The translations under genes and the position numbers were made by a program. Shown in pieces: positions 32,668 to 37,514 of a stretch of 37,514 nucleotides of DNA; within the stretch, counting starts at the first letter, position 1, and every line of letters starts with the position of its first letter. The notes beneath the pieces are model-generated. The model was given only the letters and a program-made list of their open reading frames with translations. It had not been told where the DNA came from and ran no database searches. The DNA is from Synechococcales cyanobacterium bin31.maxbin.ball.101. Its GTDB lineage: Bacteria > Cyanobacteriota > Cyanobacteriia > Leptolyngbyales > Leptolyngbyaceae. The stretch lies in assembly GCA_013298165.1 (NCBI GenBank), contig JAAFJU010000033.1, positions 1 to 37,514 on the forward strand, given 5' to 3'.

Positions 32668-33239
32668 AGCTCAATTCCTTCATACAAGTCAGCGATCGCG
32701 ATCGTGATGTTGCAACTTTTAAGATGAATGGTATCAGATTCGTCGGTATGGACCGTCAGTAGCCATTGATTGGTCGCCATTTTTTGATGATGTTCGACGT
32801 AGTGTTTGGTTTGGTCTACGAGCACATAATCTTGGAAGTCCGGCATCGATCGGTATGCGACAAACTTCTCACCTCGATCGTAATCTTGAGTCGAAGTTGA
32901 TAATACCTCAACGATCGCAACTGCATTCATAACGGTATCCGATCGCCCGGTTTGAAGTTCGATCGGTTTTTGGAGCACCATTACATCGGGATAGGTATAG
33001 ATCTGAGCATCCGGGAGCCAAAGCCGCTGATCAGCATAGAAGACTCGGTAGGGTGCTTTACGAAGTGCTGTTTTAAGCGCAATGTAAAAATTCCCACCAA
33101 TGTCATTATGATTTGGTTTTCCACCTGGCATGATCATCATCTCTCCATTGCGATACTCGTGACGATCGGTTGAGGCGACTTCGATCGTCAAATACTCCTC
33201 TGGGGTCAACTTTGTCGTCTTGGTGAGTTGTGCGACCAT
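32664..33239 (-). CDS. Uma2-family (DUF820) putative endonuclease
   Basis: I choose ATG 33239, giving MVAQLTKTTKLTPEEYL, because GGAGA lies 8 bases upstream; the frame is open to 33284. The 191-residue protein is a standard Uma2 member: LTPEEYLTIEVASTDRHEYR, YPDVMVLQKP, IVEVLSTSTQDYDRGEKF, YRSMPDFQDYVLVDQ. The conserved Asp of PDV and Glu of EVLS are the presumed PD-(D/E)xK metal ligands. The family is abundant in cyanobacteria and of unknown role. Its coupling to a mechanosensitive channel gene (ATGA overlap) is probably accidental but notable. Confidence 0.9.
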   Translation of the reverse strand: MVAQLTKTTKLTPEEYLTIEVASTDRHEYRNGEMMIMPGGKPNHNDIGGNFYIALKTALRKAPYRVFYADQRLWLPDAQIYTYPDVMVLQKPIELQTGRSDTVMNAVAIVEVLSTSTQDYDRGEKFVAYRSMPDFQDYVLVDQTKHYVEHHQKMATNQWLLTVHTDESDTIHLKSCNITIAIADLYEGIEL

Positions 33240-33295
33240 TATGAATTCTCCATTTGAATGGGTAGCCGATCGATCAGCTACCAAAAGCCCCAGAA

Positions 33296-33724
33296 CTACA
33301 CGGCAACAGCTTCTTTCTGTGACGCTAAGTATTGCTCATAAGCCGCAGTATCTCCATCAAATGACGCGATCGAAACTTGGCGATCGGGCATTTCGTTCAA
33401 TGGAGAGTCGATCGGTGAATATTCACAGTAGCAAACGACAATTTCATCAAAATCACCCATGGGCAATTCTGGGGTGTAGGTTTCTACGCGGCTGACTTGC
33501 CAATCCCCGATGCGATAGTGGGTGGAGGCTTTTGGAAAGTTGGGGTCGATCGACGCATCTACTCGAACGAATTGTTTAGGACGATATCCGGGTTCTGGGG
33601 ACGCTTTGCCGGAAGAGTCAAAATGCTCGCATAGGATTTTGGTGAATGATCCGGTATGGGAATACTTCCGCTCTTCCCAGCCGGGTTGACCTTTATCAGC
33701 TTTGAAGATAATCCACTTACGCAT
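33296..33724 (-). CDS. Conserved hypothetical protein, 142 residues
   Basis: No named family recognised. The protein starts MRKWIIFKADKGQPGWEERK and reads as a compact globular domain with GYRPKQFVRVDASIDPNF, HYRIGDWQVSRVETYTP and FDEIVVCYCEYSPID. The alternation of aromatic and charged residues, with no signal or membrane segment, fits a cytoplasmic beta-rich protein. Its ATG overlaps the TAA of the upstream small gene (TAATG), so the two are translated together and probably work together. Confidence 0.6.
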   Translation of the reverse strand: MRKWIIFKADKGQPGWEERKYSHTGSFTKILCEHFDSSGKASPEPGYRPKQFVRVDASIDPNFPKASTHYRIGDWQVSRVETYTPELPMGDFDEIVVCYCEYSPIDSPLNEMPDRQVSIASFDGDTAAYEQYLASQKEAVAV

Positions 33725-33951
33725 TACAGTTTCTCCTTATCGTAATAGGATGGCGGAAATTCAGTCTCTCCATCAAACACACAATCGACGGGCAAAATAG
33801 GATTCCCGGTCGGTTCAACATCAACCAAGGTCCATCCATTTCGTTCCTCCATCTCCTCACAAGCCTCAGGATTAGCCGCAGCATGACGTGAGACATCTTC
33901 ATCCTCATCGTAGCGAGGTTTCGGCTTGATGCTCTCCTCGGGTTCCGACAT
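33724..33951 (-). CDS. Small acidic hypothetical protein, 75 residues
   Basis: No family recognised. The peptide is acidic and Pro/Glu-rich at the N-terminus (MSEPEESIKPKPRYDEDEDV) and has a more ordered second half with NGWTLVDVEPTGNPILPVDC and FDGETEFPPSYYD. It is probably cytoplasmic. The stop overlaps the start of the 142-residue gene by one base, which supports both as real. A 125-base gap separates it from the HicB gene further upstream on the same strand. Confidence 0.6.
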   Translation of the reverse strand: MSEPEESIKPKPRYDEDEDVSRHAAANPEACEEMEERNGWTLVDVEPTGNPILPVDCVFDGETEFPPSYYDKEKL

Positions 33952-34076
33952 ACCTAAACTAGCTCCTGATCTCGACTGTCCTAGAATTTTAACCCAATCC
34001 AGTTCACCTGAACCATTTCAGCTCCCTCAGAAACTCCGTATTACCTTAAGCTGAAGAACTTTCGTGAATGACCTCT

Positions 34077-34289
34077 CTATGCAAACATCAGTCGTCCTTT
34101 GGGTTCTGGGATCGATCGACCTAATGCCTGAGCCGTGTCGATCCACTCTTGAATAATGACTTCTACGTTTTGGACAGCTTCTTGGTAGGTTTCACCATCT
34201 GCCATACAGCCGGGAAGTTCGGGGACTTCGACGATGAACGCCTCATCAACTTCATTCCAATAAATAATCAATTCGTATTTAATTTTCAT
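34077..34289 (-). CDS. HicB-family antitoxin-like protein, orphan
   Basis: The 70-residue product is a HicB partial-RNase-H fold: YELIIYWNEVDEAFIVEVPE, LPGCMADGETYQEAVQNVEV, IIQEWIDTAQALGR and a short PEPKGRL end. It lacks the C-terminal DNA-binding domain of longer HicB forms. HicB normally neutralises the HicA mRNA interferase coded next to it. I find no HicA-like frame (60 residues, GSH motif) on either side, so this is an orphan copy, common in cyanobacteria. Confidence 0.85.
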   Translation of the reverse strand: MKIKYELIIYWNEVDEAFIVEVPELPGCMADGETYQEAVQNVEVIIQEWIDTAQALGRSIPEPKGRLMFA

Positions 34290-34404
34290 TTAGGAGCTGT
34301 GTCGGAATTTGGTTTAGTTTACCACCCAAAACCTAGACCAGCGCTTTCCGAAACGGGTACACTACAAATCACAATCATCAGCATCAGACCTAAGGAGTAT
34401 TAAA

Positions 34405-34581
34405 ATTCCTACCGTATCCCAGCTAAAAACTTGCTTTGATCTCTGCCAACGACTAACGTTGATGTATCGATCGCTCTCGCTAGTGTGCTTCGATGAGAAG
34501 TCTAGAACGATCTTTATTTTGGCAGGGGACGAAACCGAAATCCTTATCTATCCCGATGGTCAATGGAGATTTCAAAAATGA
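34405..34581 (+). CDS. DUF6888-like small protein with apparent ATT start
   Basis: The 58-codon frame reads IPTVSQLKTCFDLCQRLTLM, continues with SLVCFDEKSRTIFILAGDE and ends with TEILIYPDGQWRFQK. I recognise it as the DUF6888 pattern of cyanobacteria. Homologues in memory start MPT.., placing the initiator at ATT 34405, 7 bases after a perfect AAGGAG (34392-34397). No ATG, GTG or TTG exists in frame before 34459, which would delete the conserved N-terminal third. The TGA at 34579-34581 overlaps the ATG of the next gene (ATGA), as in the DUF6888/DUF6887 pair. Either ATT is used, or the gene lost its start by a single G-to-T change. Confidence 0.6.
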   Translation: MPTVSQLKTCFDLCQRLTLMYRSLSLVCFDEKSRTIFILAGDETEILIYPDGQWRFQK

Positions 34582-34778
34582 AGCCCGAATTCGAAACCAT
34601 GAGTCGCCGATCGCTCAAGACTTACCTTCTTGGACACCGCACGGATCCAGAGGTGATCAGCGCCTACATTCAGCGGATTGTCCATGAACCCAATTGGGTG
34701 ATTTGCTCCGCCTTGGATTCCCCGGAGGACTTGGACAACTATCCAGAATTTTTAGAAAAAGTGGAACGAGATCTCTAA
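34578..34778 (+). CDS. DUF6887-like small protein
   Basis: The product MKPEFETMSRRSLKTYLLGH has 66 residues and contains RRSLKTYLLGHRTDPEVISA followed by YIQRIVHEP and a DSPEDLDNYPEFLEKVERDL-type acidic tail, which I take as DUF6887. ATG 34578 is preferred over ATG 34563 because it overlaps the upstream stop as ATGA. Function is unknown; the small size, the conserved pairing with DUF6888 and the acidic helical form are reminiscent of toxin-antitoxin or small regulatory pairs, but there is no evidence of toxicity. Confidence 0.72.
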   Translation: MKPEFETMSRRSLKTYLLGHRTDPEVISAYIQRIVHEPNWVICSALDSPEDLDNYPEFLEKVERDL

Positions 34779-34789
34779 ACAGCGTAAAA

Positions 34790-35470
34790 ATGTCCCAGCC
34801 CCAATCCCTCGAAGACCTGTCCAACCAACTCGATAGCACCAGCGTCACCGATCGTAAACTCGCCCTAGCAGCCCTGCGGGATGTCGAACCCAGTCTTGCC
34901 TTTCCCCTGATTCAAAAGGTGTTGAAGGATCCGAACCAGCAAGTCCGATCGATGGCGATCTTCGTCCTGGGATTGAAACCGACGCCGGAAGCTCTGCCGA
35001 TTTTGGTCGAGATTTTGCAGACGGAGGCCGACTATGGGGTGCGGGCAGATGCGGCTGGGGCGTTGGGCTATCTTGAAGATGTCGGAGCCTTTGAACCGTT
35101 GGTGCAGGCATTTGAAACCGATCGGGACTGGCTCGTGCGCTTCAGTGCCGCCGTGTCCCTGGGAAACCTTAAAGACCCGCGCGCCAAGGCAACCCTACTT
35201 AAAGCCTTGAAAAGTCCCGAAGTCGTGATTCAGCAGGCCGCGATCGCCGCCCTAGGGGAAATCAAAGCGATCGACACCGTGGAAGCCATTTTAGGCTTTG
35301 TGCAATCTGACGACTGGCTCGTGCGACAGCGATTGGCAGAAGCCTTGGGGAACTTGCCCACCGAAAAAAGCGCCTCCGCCCTCCGCTACCTCGCCAAAGA
35401 CCCTCACCCCAACGTTGCCGAAGCCGCTGCGATTTCCCTGCAGCGGCTTGCAGCAGAACCTACGGTTTAG
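34790..35470 (+). CDS. HEAT-repeat protein, NblB/CpcE-like
   Basis: Starting at ATG 34790 (MSQPQSLEDLSNQLDSTSVT), the 226-residue protein consists almost wholly of about six HEAT/PBS-lyase repeats of 30 residues, e.g. VRSMAIFVLGLKPTPEALPI, VRADAAGALGYLEDVGAFEP, VRFSAAVSLGNLKDPRAKAT and VRQRLAEALGNLPTEKSASA. In cyanobacteria such proteins include phycobilin lyases (CpcE, PecE) and NblB, which acts in phycobilisome breakdown. It lies beside neither phycobilisome genes nor a CpcF partner, so the specific role is open. It starts 11 bases after the DUF6887 stop. The 3' end overlaps the convergent gene by 11 bases. Confidence 0.85.
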   Translation: MSQPQSLEDLSNQLDSTSVTDRKLALAALRDVEPSLAFPLIQKVLKDPNQQVRSMAIFVLGLKPTPEALPILVEILQTEADYGVRADAAGALGYLEDVGAFEPLVQAFETDRDWLVRFSAAVSLGNLKDPRAKATLLKALKSPEVVIQQAAIAALGEIKAIDTVEAILGFVQSDDWLVRQRLAEALGNLPTEKSASALRYLAKDPHPNVAEAAAISLQRLAAEPTV

Positions 35471-36290
35471 TTTTGGCAGCTTTGTCTGGCGTTTTCTCGG
35501 GTTTCTGACTTGAACCTTTAGCGGGACGGGTCAGGTCAATCCGTTGCTGAACTGTTCCTAAACATTGACCCATAAAGCCTTCTTTGGGATCTCGATCGCG
35601 TTCCCATCGTCTCCCCTCGCCTCTTCTAGAACCCTCCCTCCATCTTCTCTCTCTCCACCCAGAAGAATTGTTAGGGTCTGACTTTTCTTGCGACTCATGG
35701 CCTTTTGACTCACGGCCTTCTGACGACTCTTGCCGTGCCACAAATCCCTGGGCCGTTCCTTTCTTTTTACCCGATCGGCCTCGATTGACCTTTGATCCTT
35801 CTTGGTTGTTGAGCAAAACAACGCTCACTTGAAACCGACTTTCCTTCATCATCACTTCTCGATCGCCGATCGGATAGGGTTCCGTTTTCCAGTTCAGTTG
35901 CTGATGGGCGGAAGTTGCTGCTGGCAGCTCGATCGGCTCATAGTAATAGCGTTCGATCTCGGGCGCATAGATACAAAGCCAAGGTGCCAGATCCGTTGGA
36001 ATATCCTTAGCCGTTCCCTCAAACGTCACCATCAGCGGCACGATCGAATTATGTTTGGGGGTATTGATCGTAATTTTGGCGGGATACATCAATTCACTTC
36101 CAGCCTCGATCGCAGGTTTGACCTTAGGGACCGCATCGATCGCATTGGGTAAGAATTCCACAACCGTCCAGATGCCTCCTCCGATCGATATCAGGATCAA
36201 TGCCCACCACTTTCGTCTTAGACGTGAAATGCTAAATTTCAGACGATCGGGCTTATCTGCGCTCTTAGGCGGTTTTAAATTTGTACTCAT
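35460..36290 (-). CDS. Single-span membrane protein with low-complexity insert
   Basis: ATG 36290 gives MSTNLKPPKSADKPDRLKFS; the frame is open to 36335. The 276-residue protein has one membrane helix (WWALILISIGGGIWTVVEFL) and then an extracytoplasmic domain with a SPLMVTFEGTAKDIPTD-like immunoglobulin-type strand set, PWLCIYAPEIERYYYEP and SRFQVSVVLLNN. A block of about 65 residues (170-235) is Arg/Glu/Gly/Ser-rich (SGWRERRWREGSRRGEGRRW), beyond which a conserved-looking KEGFMGQCLGTVQQRIDLTR resumes. The insert looks like expanded low-complexity sequence and is antisense-open. I do not recognise a named family. Confidence 0.65.
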   Translation of the reverse strand: MSTNLKPPKSADKPDRLKFSISRLRRKWWALILISIGGGIWTVVEFLPNAIDAVPKVKPAIEAGSELMYPAKITINTPKHNSIVPLMVTFEGTAKDIPTDLAPWLCIYAPEIERYYYEPIELPAATSAHQQLNWKTEPYPIGDREVMMKESRFQVSVVLLNNQEGSKVNRGRSGKKKGTAQGFVARQESSEGRESKGHESQEKSDPNNSSGWRERRWREGSRRGEGRRWERDRDPKEGFMGQCLGTVQQRIDLTRPAKGSSQKPEKTPDKAAKTKP

Positions 36291-36421
36291 GAGTAGATGG
36301 ATGAAAACAATATAGAGACTTTTTTTTCGTCCCACATTAAATCATGGCACAGCTTATTTCTTGGAAATATGAATTAATTCTTTGAAAATCATCCGAATAT
36401 AGTGAAAAGATTGGAACCCCT

Positions 36422-36449
36422 AAAACAAAAAAAGGGGACGATCGTCCCC
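36422..36449 (-). terminator. Rho-independent terminator of the YdcF-family gene
   Basis: On the minus strand the perfect palindrome GGGGACGATCGTCCCC (36434-36449) is followed by TTTTTTTGTTTT (36433 down to 36422). It lies about 50 bases after the YdcF stop at 36502. The structure is classic, with a HIP1-like GATCG in the loop region. Confidence 0.9.
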
Positions 36450-36501
36450 TAGTCAGTTGATATGAATTGGCCACCGAATCAACAGGTTAGCCTGACTTTA
36501 A

Positions 36502-37514
36502 CTAGCCCGCTCTGAGAGGACGAATCCAGCCTCGAAGGAAGTAGTAAAGGGAGGTCAACGCCTCGTTCAGCACCTTCGTACTCAGTTGCAGCGCATCCAC
36601 ACTCGGCATCAGGTCTGACACCATGAAATTGCGCTCGATTAGGTCTCTGCCCTTGGTTCGCGTCTCTAGCGATCCCTTCGGCGGAATCGTATAGAAATTA
36701 GTCGGACGGGAAATGACCGTCACGGCTTGACCATTGGGATCCAGTTCCTTGCCAAAGGTCAACGCGGTCCGGCTCGCCTCAATGGCAGAAGTCACCACCA
36801 TGATTTGGTTGCCGTAGCGGATATTTTTGGCTTCCAAGAGCTTCCGAACATTGGTCGCAGACTCAATCACCGATCGGCTTTCATGGTCATAGAGCATCGC
36901 ATTCCCAGGAAGCCCAAGCTGGTTTTGAAGGAGTTTTCCAATATCTGCCGCTTCAGACACATCCTCTTTCTTCTCGTCCTTTTTCTCCATTCGCTCGGGT
37001 CTCTTGCCCGCACTGATCACCAAAATTGGATTATTTCCCGCTTCATTTCTGAAGGTTTGAGCGGCTCCAATGATCCGATCGCCCCGCTCCGTCAATTGAA
37101 TTGGCAAATTCGCTAGCAGATCAAAACTCCCTGGTGTAATCGGCTCAGGGGGCGGCAAAATCCCATTCCGTTCGACCTTCTTATCTTGAGGAGCCGCTTC
37201 AGCCCTGGGACTGAGCTTCAGTCGAGTCGTGTTTTGACCTAGCAGAACGATGACCCGCTGGGCACCACCCGGAAGGGCAGGCGCATTCGTCCGCATGATT
37301 TGCACCGCTTCCATCTCCGTACGCTGGGCTAGGAAATTTGCGACCAGCGGCAAACTGAAAATGAGCAGTGCGCCCACCGCCGCCCGCAGCAAGATCTTAT
37401 TGGTCTTGCCACCATTTTCCACATCCCGCCAAATGACGCATAGAACGACGAGCAGCAGTCCAAAGGGATTCAAAATGACAGAAATAATCTGCCACACATC
37501 GCCCAAAAGTCCCG
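36502..37514 (-). CDS. YdcF/DUF218-family membrane protein, 5' end cut
   Basis: The frame is open to the right edge (GLLGDVWQII...), so the start may lie outside; TTG 37506 is the only start-like codon inside. At least 335 residues are present. Two N-terminal hydrophobic segments (IISVILNPFGLLLVVLCVIW and ALLIFSLPLVANFLA) precede a DUF218 domain: VIVLLGQNTTRL, RIIGAAQTFRNEAGNNPILV, ISAGKRPE, LYDHESRSVIESATNV, IMVVTSAIEASRTALTFGKE. DUF218 proteins such as YdcF and SanA/ElyC act in envelope biogenesis and bind nucleotide-like ligands. A charged KKDEKKEDVSEAAD insert and the proline stretch at GILPPPEP are variable loops. A clear terminator follows. Confidence 0.87.
   Translation of the reverse strand, partial: GLLGDVWQIISVILNPFGLLLVVLCVIWRDVENGGKTNKILLRAAVGALLIFSLPLVANFLAQRTEMEAVQIMRTNAPALPGGAQRVIVLLGQNTTRLKLSPRAEAAPQDKKVERNGILPPPEPITPGSFDLLANLPIQLTERGDRIIGAAQTFRNEAGNNPILVISAGKRPERMEKKDEKKEDVSEAADIGKLLQNQLGLPGNAMLYDHESRSVIESATNVRKLLEAKNIRYGNQIMVVTSAIEASRTALTFGKELDPNGQAVTVISRPTNFYTIPPKGSLETRTKGRDLIERNFMVSDLMPSVDALQLSTKVLNEALTSLYYFLRGWIRPLRAG

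Noticed and set aside
34290-34404. Search for a HicA toxin next to the HicB-like gene
   Set aside because: No frame of about 60 residues with the GSH motif is present on either strand or on the other side of the gene.
34493-34687. A 64-residue frame overlapping the DUF6888/DUF6887-like pair
   Set aside because: It is out of frame with both conserved small genes; the frames starting at 34405 and 34578 explain the same bases better.

Overview
The window looks chromosomal and comes from a cyanobacterium, probably a filamentous or otherwise free-living non-marine type. HIP1-type sites (GCGATCGC and its GATCG core) are extremely dense in most genes. The gene set also fits: an intein-bearing dnaX, paired Uma2/DUF820 proteins, a NblB/CpcE-like HEAT-repeat protein, a CobO-like P-loop protein with a cyanobacterial-style altered Walker A, and the small gene pair I recognise as DUF6888/DUF6887. 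No tRNA, rRNA, CRISPR array, transposase or phage gene is visible.

Layout. (1) 1-2989, plus strand: the end of a urate-catabolism operon. It has an allantoinase of the PuuE type (cut by the window edge), 5-hydroxyisourate hydrolase, and a fused OHCU decarboxylase/allantoate amidohydrolase. Together they would carry 5-hydroxyisourate to ureidoglycine; the urate-oxidising step must lie outside. (2) 3008-8015: housekeeping and conserved genes, namely dCTP deaminase, CobO-like P-loop protein, SPFH-GYF protein, zinc-ribbon membrane protein and RNase PH, separated by two copies of a palindromic repeat. (3) 8142-17482: a defence island. A type I restriction-modification system (hsdR, hsdM, hsdS) is interrupted between hsdM and hsdS by an MntA/HepT toxin-antitoxin pair, an orphan DUF2281 antitoxin and an HTH/VapC pair. 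Behind it sits a two-gene STAS-like/PIN-nuclease module, my best candidate for a poorly described system. (4) 17498-28506: a winged-helix protein, a secreted PhoX phosphatase behind a probable Pho box, a FIST protein plus soluble GAF histidine kinase, a beta-helix/SPOR-like secreted protein, a CNNM/HlyC-type membrane protein and a secreted RNase T2. (5) 28639-37514: Uma2, DnaX with a 155-residue mini-intein, an MscS channel coupled to a second Uma2 gene, small unknown operons, an orphan HicB, the DUF6888/DUF6887 pair with an apparent ATT start, a HEAT-repeat protein, a low-complexity membrane protein and a YdcF-family protein cut by the window edge.

Two families of short palindromic, MITE-like repeats run through the region. 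Family A has ends CCCGATCCCCCTA; family B is built on CCCCCAGCCCCCAATTCTGGGGG with outer ends CTGRCGAACC. Family B enters coding sequence at least twice: in the linker of the fused purine gene and at the 3' end of the zinc-ribbon gene. It also lies next to the hsdS start and beside the toxin-antitoxin genes. The most interesting items are the nested toxin-antitoxin and STAS/PIN modules around the restriction system, the repeat-derived protein segments, the mini-intein, the ATT start codon, and a perfect 32-bp palindrome inside dnaX.
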